The notes beneath the pieces were generated by a model. The model was not told the DNA's origin. It searched no databases and saw only the letters and a program-made list of their open reading frames with translations. The translations under genes and the position numbers were made by a program. 64,000 nt of DNA from Phoenix dactylifera (lineage: Eukaryota; Streptophyta; Magnoliopsida; Arecales; Arecaceae), in NCBI RefSeq assembly GCF_009389715.1, contig NC_052404.1:7524745-7588744 (forward strand), written 5' to 3'. This document shows, piece by piece, positions 50,901 to 62,491 of the stretch. Numbering within the stretch: position 1 is the first letter of the stretch; every line of letters begins with the position of its first letter.

Positions 50901-51325
50901 AGGACCCACTCCCCATCGACCCACTCGAGATGAGTCCGAAGCTCCGACGCCGCGAACTCCATCTCTTCCCGCGTGGAAGGGAAGGCGACGGAGTACCTCC
51001 GCTGCCGCCCCTTCCCCGCCACCCGCGACACCACCCCAACCCACCACCCGTCGTTGTAGAAGGCGTCTACGGGCTGGTGGAGCGCAAAGCGGCCGCCGGC
51101 GGGGGGCCGGAACGGGGGTCGGGGGCGGACAAGGCGGCCGTCGACGGTCTCCCGGAGCGACCGGGAGTCGTCGGCGTCATCCATGATGGCGTCGTAGACG
51201 ACGGTGCAGCGGTGGAGCTTGGGCATGTACCGCGCCACCTTCGCCTCGAACCACGCGTCCCGGAATCCGTCCTCATCCGAGCTCACCTCCACCGCGTCCC
51301 CCGTCGTGAAGACCCCCGGTGCCAT
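47927..51325 (-). CDS. Six-agenet-domain chromatin reader, AGDP1/ADCP1-like (3' end uncertain)
   Basis: AGDP1/ADCP1 binds H3K9me2 through tandem agenet cassettes and supports heterochromatin (family knowledge). Three exons, minus strand: 50888-51325 (146 aa), 49666-50082 (139 aa), 47927-48346 (140 aa), all phase 0. Each exon carries one agenet pair with the same layout: EVSSDEDGFRDAWFEA..., then VRPRPP/IRPCPP/IRPSPP, then VDAFYNDGWWVGVVSR..., then EMEFAASELRTHLEWVDGEW. Exon 2 is the most diverged pair (VEIARVKGNTPIAWLSA, FYGNGWLPGVV). The start is chosen because the ATG lies just before the first agenet strand. The third exon ends at a normal donor (GTATGG); without splicing it would stop at 47,858. 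So 425 aa are certain, and one or more further exons may follow. The ADCP1 assignment rests on domain count and is inferred. Confidence 0.88.
48757..48855. repeat. Two-copy tandem duplication, unit about 51 bp
   Basis: GAAATCATACATTTGGCCAT...GATATACA.AAAATAGCA is repeated back to back with two or three differences. It lies in intron 2 of the agenet gene. Confidence 0.9.
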
Positions 51326-51379
51326 CTCCGCCGCTTCTCCTCCTACACTAGGGTTAAGGTTTCTTCTCCTCTTCCAGAT

Positions 51380-51397
51380 TTAGGGTTAGGGTTAGGG
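51380..51397 (-). promoter_or_regulatory. Telo-box tract in the agenet gene 5' region
   Basis: Three tandem TTAGGG/CCCTAA units, 55-72 bp upstream of the start codon, read CCCTAACCCTAACCCTAA on the gene strand. Telo boxes are known in plant promoters and 5' UTRs, where TRB proteins bind them. A further AACCCTA lies at about 51,350. Function here is inferred. Confidence 0.6.
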
Positions 51398-54039
51398 CTT
51401 CCAAGGGTGAGGGGGTAGAGGGCGAAGGCTAAAGAAGGAAGACGAAGTGAATGCCGGCCGGGAAGAGCGGCATGGCCGCAGGCACGAAGCTAGATGCAGG
51501 GCAATTTCGTAATTTTATGAGAGATAGGGGGTAGAGGTGTAATTAGGTAGCGTATTAAGTATTAACGGAAAGCGAGTTGGTCTGCTCACCATAGGGTGGG
51601 TTTAACTAATCGCCGGTGTGGTTTCTTATTTGCCTGAACACCTGAACGCGCTCCATTTAGGGCTTGTGGCGGTGAGCGTAGCTGCATAGAGGGCAGAGAA
51701 GGACAAGACTTCCATGGCAATATTATTTTTTTGGGTACAAATGGCAATAAATGTTTGAAGTGGAGGAATGAATGTGAAATTCCAACCATTTTGATTTCAG
51801 AATTTATTGGCCGTTGGATCTTCAATAAATGACGTAAAGAAGAGCTAATCTAGTATGACACGTTTCGATATCTTAACGGTACTTCAATCTCGGGACCTCT
51901 CAGTGGAGCATTACTAATAATTTAACTGTGTAATATTCACATTCGATGAGCGGTTACATGTAAATTTGTTCGTAAGTCGCCGACTTTAATTTGATTGTAA
52001 TATTTATGCTATATGAGGGGTTATATGTGAATATGTAATATGTTATAGACCGTCGGCAAAAAAAAATGCCTACTCCAATTTTAGTTAAACTGCAACATTT
52101 GCAAATTCAAGGGATTATGTGTAAATGGGCAGCGCTTCGCAGAAATTCGGCAAATGAATTGCCGAAAGTTGCTGAATCAGTTCAATTGCCCTGTTCACAC
52201 TATGTGAGGGTCTATATATAAATATATAATTTTAACTGGATGTCGGCAATTGCTGGATTTAGTTTAAGGTAAAATGATATCCACCTGAGGCTTAACCAAA
52301 ATTAAATCAGTGTAAAGTTATGTTAGGCTCAAGCTTAAAAGGTTTGCAAAAATTAATATTTATATTATTTGAGGAGTTAAGTGTTAATATATAGATAGCC
52401 GACAAATAAATATTCATTGCAAAATTACTTTAATTGTAATATTTGTACAATCGAGAGGTTTTGTATAACCTGAATTCAGCTGGATCACCTATTTCAGATT
52501 TCGATTTAGTTGTAATATTTATATTATCTGAGGATATATAGGCAAATGTGTAACTTTAAAGTAAAAATCGGCAAAAATGTTGAATTTTGGCTTATTAAAC
52601 TTAATTTAGTAAATCATTTATCGACTTCATGTTGAGAATTATGTATTTACACCAACCCCTTAGGTAACGGAAATTGAAAACTAATCTCAATTCAGCAAAT
52701 AGTATGTGTATGTGTAAATATAATTTTAATTAGAATTTGGTAAATGATTTTCCGAATTTAGTTTAGCATAAAAAAATAATGTCAGCAAGATCCAATTCAA
52801 AATTAGCCAAATTGTGCATCTTAGCCAAAATTAAATCGATGTCATATTACACTGGGCTGAATGCAAATGAAAGTTAGCAAATATTAATATATATAATATA
52901 TGAGTGATTAAATGTGAATATGCAATTTTTTATAGTAGCTGGCAAATAAGTTCCTATGGAGAACTTGACTTTAATTGGAATACTTTCAAGAAGGGCCATG
53001 GTGATGGAGGAAACAAAAGATAGGTTAAGTGTTTTCGTTTGTATTATGTATTGAGCGTGGATTATTTTTTTGTTTGATCTCTTATTGATTTATGTGTCTG
53101 ATGTGGATTATTTAATTTCATATGCACATAGATTTCTTCGCAATAGCTAAGGGGAATTGATTTTAGATACATTGTTGGAATTTTGCTTATAAAAATATCG
53201 AGGAAGAAAATATTTATCCCTTTTTGTTTATTTTTTGTTTTCTTTTTCTCTTTTTTGTTGTAGCTGTGCTGAAACCTGCACTTAGAGATGGTGTAGCAGG
53301 TTTCTAGCATACTGTGGAGCTAGAAAAGAAAAGGGCAGCAAAGAAGAAGAAGGCATTAAAGAAAAGAGCAATGGTGGTGGTGCAAGGGTCAAAGAGGAGG
53401 GGGATGGGGTGGCCATCATTTGATCTATATGAGCCCATCACCTGATCAAAGCAAACGTAGAGCCAGACATTCTTATCGTAGTATCATAACTCCATCCTCG
53501 ACATTTGGTAAAATGTGCTGACTATAAAACATTATGGTTGAATGAGTGAGATCCTAAAATTGCTTCTTGAGGTTTACCATGTAGTGCTCACAATAATAGT
53601 AGATAGTAATTTTTTTTCATCTTTTTTCTTCGATCCATATTTTTTATTTATTGATATATTGTATGTTTTCTCATTTTGTATATCTTTTATTTGACAATAT
53701 ATTTATATACTTTCTTATTCTATAAAATATTCATTGATAAATTATATAAATTATCAGAGAATTTTATAATTATTCCATCGTTTAATTAATATCAAATAAT
53801 AACTACACTAAAAAACATTTAATTATTTTAAATTCTTTGTATTTTTATTTTCCTCTTCATTTTTGGGGTATTTTACCAGTATACCAGTAAAGGAAAAGTA
53901 ATCACACACGCACGCGCGCAAAAAAAAAAAAATCCTAGCACTTGACAAAGAGCGAGCTTTCACACGTGACACGGTGCCATGGCTTGTCTTTTTTTTTTTT
54001 TAGTTTTCCCCTCCTGGATTTCTGGGGAAGAGCAAAACC
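51398..54039. other. Intergenic spacer with decayed repeat array
   Basis: Divergent spacer between the agenet gene and NFU1. The middle (51,920-53,000) is the degenerate array listed separately; 53,600-53,850 is very AT-rich; the last 150 bp contain an alternating CACACGCACGCGCGC tract. No gene seen. Confidence 0.6.
51925..52980. repeat. Degenerate TGTAATATTTATATTATATGAG-type repeat array
   Basis: At least seven diverged copies of a core TGTAATATTTATATTAT followed by TGAGG and GTGAATATGTAATTTT. They lie near 51,928, 51,996, 52,200, 52,355, 52,435, 52,514 and 52,893, often followed by GTCGGCAAA words. Spacing is irregular (70-380 bp). No coding capacity. Confidence 0.6.
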
Positions 54040-56196
54040 ATGAAGTCTTTGGCCGCCGCCGGTTTGCCCGGAGGAGCGAACGCCTCCCCTTTCCGTCCCC
54101 AAATCCCCAAATCGCCTCCATGTCTCATTTCTCCACCTCCTCCTCATCCCCTCTTCCGAACCCACGACTTTGGTGGAGAGCGCCGCGGGGCTATTTCCCG
54201 GAGACGGCTCTCCGCCTCTTCCTCCGATGGGCCCATCGCTGCCTCCTCCTCCAATCCTCCGGTGGCGTCCACCGCCGCTGGGCCTTCGTCTCCGGGGCTC
54301 TACTCGGCCAAGGTGTTCGAGCTGTCGGCGGAGAACGTGAACTTGGTCCTGGAGGACGTCCGCCCCTACCTCATCGCCGATGGAGGGAACGTGGACGTGG
54401 TCTCCGTCGAAGATGGAGTCATCTCTCTCGAGCTCCAAGGTCTTGGATTTCACGTCTTTCCTCTCCTTTAAATCTGAATTCTGCCTCTTAATTTGATCGG
54501 TTATTCTGGTAATTAGGGTTTTTTTACAAGTGATTTCTCCTAATTTTCTTTGGATTCACCAATAAAGTTTGATCTTTTAAGAAAGATCAACCAATAAAGT
54601 TAGAGTCAGAGCTTCCGGGGCGTTTATTTTTGGCGGTTTAGGTATGGGTAGGTGTTGTAATTCTGAGGGAAATGGATTTTCATCATCTTGCAAGATCTTT
54701 TGGTTCAATTGGATGGGTATGAGTTTCTGATTTGATCAAATTAATTGATTACCAAGTTTAAAACTTTATGTATGAAAAACCAATGCAGAGATGGGAAGAG
54801 ACTGTCACACGCTCACACTCTTGGACATAGAGTTCGCTACACCAATTATTACTTATACCACTTCAACTGAAAAGCTCAACAATTATTACTTATACCAATT
54901 ATTACTCTGGAGGAGAGTCAGCTACTCTTTCGATCGTATGTGCAACTTCATAGGTTGACATATAACATCTAGCACAAAATTCCTCAAAAGGTGACTCTAT
55001 AGTCTATAGGGCTTATGCCCTTAAATGTTCCTCCTAGCTCCACAAAAATCTTATTTCTGATGTTAATGGAAAAAATCATCGCCATTATTAGTTTCTACTT
55101 CCATACTTTCATAAGTTTATTAGGAAAGCATTTGAATGCACTTAAAAAATGTTAAAGATTAGAGATGATATTTGAATAATCTTGTTTCTAATTGCATTTA
55201 ACTGTTAATCATGAAACTATCAAACTATGCAAAACTAGTGCCACGTTTCTACGAAATGAAATGAGAGTAGGTCCAGCGGCCTTGTTATGCATTTATCAGA
55301 CTTCTTGCTCTTGGATAGGCCTTTTGATTTGGGAATTTGATAAGGTCTTCACATGATTTGATTCATATGCCAGTTAGCTCTTATATAGGGAAAGCAGAAA
55401 CTAAATTACACCTTACATGTTTAGAGGATTTACTCTATGCAAAATGCATCTGTATTTTATCATTCATGTTAGGTTATATGGTTATTGTGTGTCCAGATTT
55501 TTTCATGCAAGTAATTTCTTTTAGGGAAAAAAAAAATTCTATGAAGCATATCAAGTTATCACAAAGTATTTGGCTATACGAGATTGGCATTTTTAAGCAA
55601 CCTATGATATCAGTAATTTGTATATAGATAGTGGAAAAGTTCTTTTAAGTTTGGTTGAGCCGACAATTTCTATGGGATGCTTGTAGACTCGTTTGTCTTG
55701 TAGACTATATTAATATTGGTTCTGCTTTTATTTCAACAATCAAATTCTCTTCATTTTTTAAAATAAGTTTTTTTCCCTTTGTTTGGTGATGCAGGAGCCT
55801 GTGGAAGCTGTCCTAGCTCAACAACAACCATGAAGATGGGGATTGAGCGGGTGTTGAAGGAGAAATTTGGGGGAGCAATTAAAGATATACGACAAGTTTC
55901 TGATGACTTGCAAAATGAAACTACAGTTGAGGTAGGCATTCAAACTAATATACTACTACTAATAGTTCCTTGTGTCAATGCTGATTGCAAACACTGTATA
56001 ATTGCAGGCTGTAAATAACCATTTGGAGATACTAAGACCAGCTATAAAAAACTATGGTGGGAGTGTGGAAGTGATTTCTGTGGAAGGTGGAGATTGCAAT
56101 GTCAGGTATGTAGGCCCTGATTCCATTGGAACTGGGATCAAAGCAGCTATCAAGGAAAAATTTCCAGACATTGTTAATGTAGTATTTAGCGGCTAG
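54040..56196 (+). CDS. NFU1: Plastid NifU-like Fe-S scaffold protein, NFU1-like
   Basis: Fe-S cluster carrier of the chloroplast SUF pathway (family knowledge). Exons 54040-54439, 55795-55931 and 56008-56196 give 241 aa. Residues 1 to ~85 are rich in Ser, Ala, Pro and Arg and poor in acids, which is a plastid transit peptide. The first NFU domain ([20 protein letters not shown] to ~residue 175) has the cluster-binding CxxC as CGSC at residues 136-139, just after the first splice junction. The second NFU domain ([19 protein letters not shown] to the end) lacks CxxC, as in the plant NFU1-3 group. The ending [14 protein letters not shown] and the [19 protein letters not shown] segment match At4g01940 (NFU1) as recalled better than NFU2 or NFU3. 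The ATG at 54,040 starts the transit peptide. A candidate poly(A) signal AATAAA is at 56,455. Confidence 0.94.
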
Positions 56197-59100
56197 TTCT
56201 CAATCACTGGAAGCTTCTAAAGCTTGGAAAATTTTTAGAAAACCACAGCAGTGGTTTATAAGGTTGCTTCTTGTTGCTTTGAATTGATAAAGTCAAATGT
56301 AACAAAATCATATAGATATGCATGTATGGTCTTCTTGCAAACTGGCACATGTAATTTACATATGATAAAATTAATGATATTTAAAATAAGGTGCTACTTG
56401 ATTAGATTATTTACTATAAATATTTTATGTTTTGATCAAAATGAATGTGCAAACAATAAAAGAAAACAGCAAACTGAACATGAAACAAATATATAAATAA
56501 TACCTCCCCCCTTCTCTCCCACCGCACTTTCGAGCAGGGGGTTGGAGGTGTGAGTCTTGAGTAGTGTTATCTCGCAAGATTTCGACCAGAGTAATTGCCT
56601 TCCAGGATCTCCTGGGTGCAAATCCTGTATTTATGTCTCAGACTGGCCCAGGTCTCTTATGGATAGGGCTTCCCTTCTAATATCCAAAAAAAAAACATCT
56701 AAAATGATTAGACAGCCTCGAAAAAAGTCTAAAGCATGTCTTTTGTTAATTTTTATGGTTTGATCCCACTGGACTTCATGGGTGCACTTTTTCCAACATC
56801 AAACTGACTAGTTTTGGTGAAGAAATTGGTTTTGATTGCAATCTTCTGCCGTCATGACAGATTGCCTTAACGGCTAACACTCTCCAAATTTTGTGGATGC
56901 AATTCTTGGAACTAACACAATACACCAGGGGTATTGGATCATACATCAATTTCTATCTGTTTTTCAAAGCAACCTATAGCAATCACAATAGGTTGCAATC
57001 CAAAATATTTTCAACTTTGAAAAGCTTGATAGAAGGATACCTGCTTTACATTGTTTTATTGGTCCATTAGAATCTAGATGTGTTTAACACATTCCTCTAC
57101 AGCCTCAGACCAACTCCCCCTTGCTTTTTAACCAAGGGATGGTCGGTCCAAGTAAATACAGCTCTTCATTTCAAGAATTCTGGCTGCTGACCAAATAGAC
57201 CTGTATAAATTCAACTAAACTGGGGCTTGGAGAGAGTTAATAATTTCTCCTTTTCCATGTAATCAGAGACATTATGCATAAATTATGGACTGAAACTGGA
57301 ACTGTAGGTAATTTTTATTTCATGCATGGATAGAGGTGGAAAGTCTGCAAAGTCAAAAATGTGAGCTGTGGATTAAATTAAAAGAACAAGATGAAATTAT
57401 TAATTTTGCATTACCCTATTTGTACCCATATAGTAAATCTAAATCAAAGCTTCTCTCTCTCACACTCTCACACACACGCGCATGCGCACACACACATGCA
57501 GAGACACCCGCATGCGTGCCTGCATGCACACGTCTGCATGCACATACTCTGCATTAATCTTCACTTTGGGCGGCAAAGATCTTTTGCGATAATCTGGAAT
57601 GCATTGCTTACATTTTCTCAAGTGGATTGGGGTGGGGGAGACCCCCTCCCTGTCCCGAGTCCTGACAAGCGCACAGGTGTACACAATTTATATGAGAAGG
57701 CTTTCATACCTTCTCTTTTTGATTTTAAATGGTTAGTGCAATAGTATATGCTTAATGAAATCAGGGTGGCTCAAGCCTCCTTTTCCTTCAAAAATAAATT
57801 TAAAAATAAAAAAAATTTGATGATAAAGAAGAGGAGACAGTTGTAGGTTACAGATCCCAACAGGAAAATAAACACGACATGCAGCAACCAGCTCATAACA
57901 GACAAGTTTGCAAGCTCATCACAAGGCTCTTACATCTACGGAGAAGTTTGGTATGAGATAAGACTTCGCTTCGTAATCAAATTCCAAGACCGAAAAAGGG
58001 AAAGCATGATCTAAACTGACCTCCTAAAGATTCAGGGATGCAACCTCTTTTTGTGAGGAAAAACAGATCCCAGAGAATACCTTCAAGCTTTAGTCCATCT
58101 CCGAATCGATATGGTTAACTCATTACGACAATTAGAGTACTTGATACTGTTGTTCAAATAGGGCATTTCTTTAGCAATCAAAATGCAGCTTTAAATTTGA
58201 CAAATGCTGAACTTATAGGGCTAACTATGTAGCATAAAATTGAATAGCCGTGCAGCTCCAAACTCTGAGAACAACAAATGATAATTAGCACTTCATTCGC
58301 ACAATAATGGCTTGTCTATTGAGTCGATGCCATCTTCTCTCTGAGGATTTGGATGTCAGCACTGGGGAAATTCCAGAGGTCAAACAACCTATAAATTCAT
58401 AGATTTGGAAACATCAGTCAATGCCAGCATGACCTGCAGCAGTCTTCCATTAAGAATTTGAGAAAAAGCAAACAGGAGTTGGGCATGCTTTCTATGAAAT
58501 ACCACAAGTGTTATGATCAGTTTTCTACGTTTCAGCACTTAATTCAATGAATTCCACAAGTGTTATGATCAGCAAAGAGCAGCGAATTTCATAGACTATG
58601 CTCAACTTTTTTGGCTTTTCAGAAAATGCTGAGAAGAGAAAAAAACACATCAGAAAATTGCAGCTCTTTCCAGGCTCCCCGCTGGAGCCTCTGGTTTGGA
58701 AGGGAAATTTCTTCCAGAAAGAGTTGCAGCAGGCCAACAGTTGCGGTAAGAGGCTCCAAGCAAACGAGGAACCTAGTCAAATAGATGAGTGGATTAATAG
58801 AATAGAATTAATGCGAGAACAGTGGAGAAGAATTTCTTACCGAGATGTTGGCATGGAGAAAGCCAATATCAATTGCTCCCTTTTAGTATATTGGAAGCTT
58901 CACTCTTGAATGGAATTCATCAATAAGAGGACCTAAGATGAGACCTGATCCATATATGGCAGTAGAAAAGAAAGAAATTATGGCCATGTGCACCATCTCA
59001 AAGAGGAGCAAACTGAGACAAGTTGCATGGAGCAGCAGTTCGAGACAACCACACGATGCATGAGGCTCGTAGAAACCATCATGCATGATTGGCGTGGTGC

Positions 59101-59415
59101 ACATCGTGCAGGATATTATTTCTCTAAAGAAAAAAAAAGAAGGCAAGATGCCTTTAAGGAGAAATTATATCCTGCACCTTCTATACTACATAAGAGATGC
59201 ACCATAGAAACATACCAAGATGACGAGTGAGACTCACATGGCGAATGTGGTATATGTATAATTTCTCGCCGGCCAACAACAACCACTGATTTTATGGACT
59301 CCACCCAGCTCCCATGCTGCAAACAGTCAAATCTGAACCCTGTCTATTTCATCAGAATAGTCATCTTCCTCGCAAGCAAGTCAAGGTCAATCAAAGAAAC
59401 CAAGAAAGACGCTAC
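56197..59415. other. Intergenic spacer
   Basis: No recognisable gene. Holds a CA/CG-rich alternating tract (57,460-57,510), an A-tailed SINE-like patch (about 56,510-56,698, weak B-box GGTGCAAATCC), and a short repeated word CCACAAGTGTTATGATCAG at 58,502 and 58,553. Several open frames on both strands between 58,525 and 59,320 overlap one another and show no family features. Confidence 0.5.
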
Positions 59416-59715
59416 TCAACACCATTTGACAGCTGTGGCATCTCTCTCATCTGACGCATCTCTATCAGCTGGGATTCCTGATGCATCGGAAGCAAGAAAT
59501 GAAGGCTTGCTTGAAAGCCGGACAGATTTTCCATGTTGACGCGCACCCTTCTCCTCACTCTCCAGGTGAGATAGCTGAGACGCCCTTAATCGGCCGCCAA
59601 AGATGTCGCTAGATCGGGGATCGGTTGAAGCTGCACTCTTGTTTTGCTTCGGTCTATTAAGCACGCATCTCAATGCATCATTATAGAAACCAACGGCCCT
59701 AATAATTGGCTGCAT
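59416..59715 (-). CDS. Candidate coding exon, family not recognised
   Basis: A 99-codon open frame, minus strand, preceded by an acceptor-like TCTCTGCATGCAG that would place the first codons at PIIRAVGFYNDALRCVLN. It is charged and Ser/Asp/Arg-rich, with no hydrophobic helix. Balanced composition and the acceptor suggest a real terminal exon of an unknown gene whose 5' exons would lie to the right. But the first PPR-like gene begins at 60,200 on the other strand, leaving little room. May equally be a chance frame. Confidence 0.25.
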   Translation of the reverse strand: MQPIIRAVGFYNDALRCVLNRPKQNKSAASTDPRSSDIFGGRLRASQLSHLESEEKGARQHGKSVRLSSKPSFLASDASGIPADRDASDERDATAVKWC

Positions 59716-60199
59716 GCAGAGACAATAATTTTTTCTTTTGGGTAAAACAACTACTCATATTCATATAACTCTAATGTGAGTACATTCTGATAAATTACAG
59801 GAAAGTAAGGAATACAAAGAAAGAGAAATATCTTATGCAGACCGACAAAAGAGGTGAGCCAGTGTGCTGGTCTGTTCCTCTTTTCAAATGCCCTTCTTGC
59901 TCACCTGCCTCCGACTGCGGAGGGTCTTTGGGAGAGAGAAGGACTTGAAATAGTGGAGGGAAATGACTGAGTGAGTGGGTTAACGAGGAGGGGGAGGCCA
60001 AGGCTGCATGGGATTGCATTATTCTCCTCCGCTCAAAAAAAGCTCAGGCATCTCAAGGCATTGCGAAAGTCTACCTGAGGTGGGGTGGCCCAAGTTCTTC
60101 GGCAGATCTAACCAGTCGCAGGCTCTTCTTTCTCATCACTCCTTTATTTACATGGCAGAAGCCTTGAGTTGCCAGTTTCTCTGTAATGGCTTTTAAGCT
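59716..60199. other. Upstream region of the second PPR gene
   Basis: Presumed promoter and 5' UTR. Pyrimidine-rich from 60,005. No other gene seen. Confidence 0.5.
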
Positions 60200-61744
60200 A
60201 TGATCGTAAAAAGATACAAGCCCCTCTCCCAAGCCAGCATATATCACTCCCTAATCCACACCACACCCCTTCTTCAAAATCTCAGCATACCCACAGAAGA
60301 CCACTTCCCAGCCCCTCCAGAAGTAGCAGCAGCACCACCACCACCACCTCTAACTCTCAGCCACCCCGTCCTGTCCAAACTAGAGGCCTGCCCAAACCTG
60401 CACCAGTTCAGCCAAATCCATGCCCATGCCATCACCTCCGGCCTGTTCCACAATGTCTTCGCTGCAAGCCGCCTGCTTAGATTCTGCACTGCCTCCCTGA
60501 GCCCCCCAGACCTCCACCTCACTAATCTCCTCTTCTCCCAAATCCAGCACCCGGATGTCTTTTGCTATAACCTCGTCATAAAGGCCCTCTCTTTTACTTC
60601 CTATCCTCTCAACTCGCTCTCCTTATATCGTCAGCTGCTGCTCCAAGGCCTTTGCCCCAATGAGTATACCTTCTGCTTTCTGCTCGACTCTTGCTCCCAT
60701 GGGATGGCTTTGTGGGAGGGCAGGCAGCTGCATGTCCACCTTAACAAGCATGGGCTAGCCGCCGCCACCTTCTCTGCCACTTCGCTCGTCCACATGTATG
60801 GAGACTGTGGAGCCCTTCCGGATGCACTTCGAGCATTCGAACAAATGCAGCTGAGAAGCAATGCGTCGTGGGGAGCGATGGTTGATGCATGCATCGAACA
60901 TGGGAAGGTGTTTGATGGTTTGAAGTTGTTCCGGGAGATGCGGAGCTTGGGTGTTGACCCTAGCAATGCCACGTTGGTTAGCATCCTGAGTGGCTGTGCG
61001 GAGCAAGGGGACTTGGTCAGCGGTCGAGCCGTGCATGGCCATATCGCGGCGAGTGGATTGGAGCTCAATGTCACTCTCGGGACGAGCCTTGCTGATATGT
61101 ACTCCAAGAACGGGGCGATTGAGACAGCCATGGAGGTGTTCTCGGCGATGCCGGTGAGGACTGTGGCTTCATGGAATTGCCTCATCCATGGGATGGCTAT
61201 CAATGGCCATGCAGCTGGAGCCAAATGCTTGTTTGAAGAGATGCTGCTGGAAGGAGATGTCTGCCCGAATGAAGTGACTTTTCTTGCCATTCTGATTGCG
61301 TGCAGCCATGCAGGGCTGATAGAAGATGGCGTCGAGTATTTTTCGCTCATGAGCAAGGCCTACGGCATGGTGCCGAACATAAAGCATTATGGGTGCATGG
61401 TTGATCTTTATGGTCGGGCGGGGAGAGTGGAGGACGCCGTAGAATTTATAAGGATAATGCCCATGAAGCCTGATATCGGTATATGGGGGGCATTGCTTGG
61501 TGCATGCAGGACTCATGGCCATAAAGAGTTGGGAGAACTATTGGCAGCTCAAATTATGAAGATTGCACCTCATGATTCATGTGGGTATCTACTTCTCTCT
61601 GATGCGTATGCATCGGATAGGCGATGGGATGATGTAGTTGGTGTGAGGAAAGTGATGAGAGAGATGGTTATCAGGAAGATGCCGGGATTTAGCTCCATAT
61701 GCAGCTCACAGAGCAGACTGTATGAGCCAGTGGGTTCTCAATGA
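60200..61744 (+). CDS. PLS-class pentatricopeptide repeat protein with E motif
   Basis: An intronless 514-aa frame. The first ~55 residues are Ser/Pro/Leu-rich (proline run APPPPPLTLS) and fit organelle targeting. LHQFSQIHAHAITSGLF marks the usual start of the repeat region. Alternating L, S and P motifs follow (VFCYNLVIKAL, LVHMYGDCGALPDALRAF, SWGAMVDACIEHGKVFDGLKLF, SLADMYSKNGAIETAMEVF, SWNCLIHGMAINGHAAGA, VTFLAILIACSHAGLIEDG). The E region is WGALLGACRTHGHKELGE with YLLLSDAYASDRRWDDVVGVRKVM. The protein ends at RKMPGFSSI plus 17 unrelated residues, just where the family normally runs into SWIEV and E+. Such proteins act in organelle RNA editing, with the deaminase supplied in trans if DYW is missing. 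AATAAA at 61,789 is a candidate poly(A) signal. Target unknown. Confidence 0.92.
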   Translation: MIVKRYKPLSQASIYHSLIHTTPLLQNLSIPTEDHFPAPPEVAAAPPPPPLTLSHPVLSKLEACPNLHQFSQIHAHAITSGLFHNVFAASRLLRFCTASLSPPDLHLTNLLFSQIQHPDVFCYNLVIKALSFTSYPLNSLSLYRQLLLQGLCPNEYTFCFLLDSCSHGMALWEGRQLHVHLNKHGLAAATFSATSLVHMYGDCGALPDALRAFEQMQLRSNASWGAMVDACIEHGKVFDGLKLFREMRSLGVDPSNATLVSILSGCAEQGDLVSGRAVHGHIAASGLELNVTLGTSLADMYSKNGAIETAMEVFSAMPVRTVASWNCLIHGMAINGHAAGAKCLFEEMLLEGDVCPNEVTFLAILIACSHAGLIEDGVEYFSLMSKAYGMVPNIKHYGCMVDLYGRAGRVEDAVEFIRIMPMKPDIGIWGALLGACRTHGHKELGELLAAQIMKIAPHDSCGYLLLSDAYASDRRWDDVVGVRKVMREMVIRKMPGFSSICSSQSRLYEPVGSQ

Positions 61745-62491
61745 CCGTTTCTTGAACTTGTAGAGATATAGTTGAGGAATCCATGAACAATAAACCTCAA
61801 GTTCTCATTGTTCTTGGCAAAATTTTATGCATCATTTAATAAGTTTCTTACAATGCACTGTTCAGGAAATACATTAAGCTTAAGCCCAAATAAAGCTGAA
61901 ATTATACATGGGATTGAAACAGAGTCCTGTAATTTAGTAGAACTCTTTATATGGATCACTGTTTTTTTTTTTGAACATTCAGTTTCACTTCATATTTTCT
62001 TCCTTGTGCTGTCTGTTGCATAAGAGCCATTATGTCAGCTCAATAGATCATCAGATTAAACTGATAATGATATATCTCAACAATTACATTGAAAAATGGC
62101 AGCCATTGGATGGGAGTATTCTTACGCAATAGCTTTCGTGTAAATAAATTTGAACATGGTGTGGCACAACAAGCCACTTTAGACACTCGTATTCTTAACA
62201 AAATCATCATCATTTTCTCCTATGGATCAAAGAAATTACAGCATGCTAAAAAATAATAAACAAATTTCACTTATTTTCATGTAATTAAGCTTGAGAATGT
62301 GCTAAACAATTATTGCAGAAAGAATGTGTTTTTCTCCATCAATCTTTTCATCAGTGGCATCCCAACTTCCTCTATTTCATGAAAGAGTACGATCTCACGA
62401 TTCGTGTGGCCTTTTTCTCTTGCTGATCATAAAAATATTTCTGTTCTGAAACCACAATATCCTTGGTGATGACAAGACAACATACATATTA
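61745..62491. other. Spacer between convergent PPR-type genes
   Basis: 3' UTRs of the two converging genes. No other feature seen. Confidence 0.6.

Noticed and set aside
50713-51418. Long open frames antisense to agenet exon 1
   Set aside because: Pro/Arg-rich by-products of a GC-rich exon; the minus-strand frame has two agenet domains.
53935-54491. Other frames over NFU1 exon 1
   Set aside because: GC-rich transit-peptide exon opens several frames; only the one from 54,040 splices into the CGSC exon.
56510-56698. Second SINE
   Set aside because: It has a B-box-like word and an A tail, but I found no target duplication and no good A box; left as a remark.
60631-61522. 241-aa and 117-aa minus-strand frames inside the second PPR gene
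   Set aside because: Antisense shadows; the plus strand has clear PLS motifs and E region.
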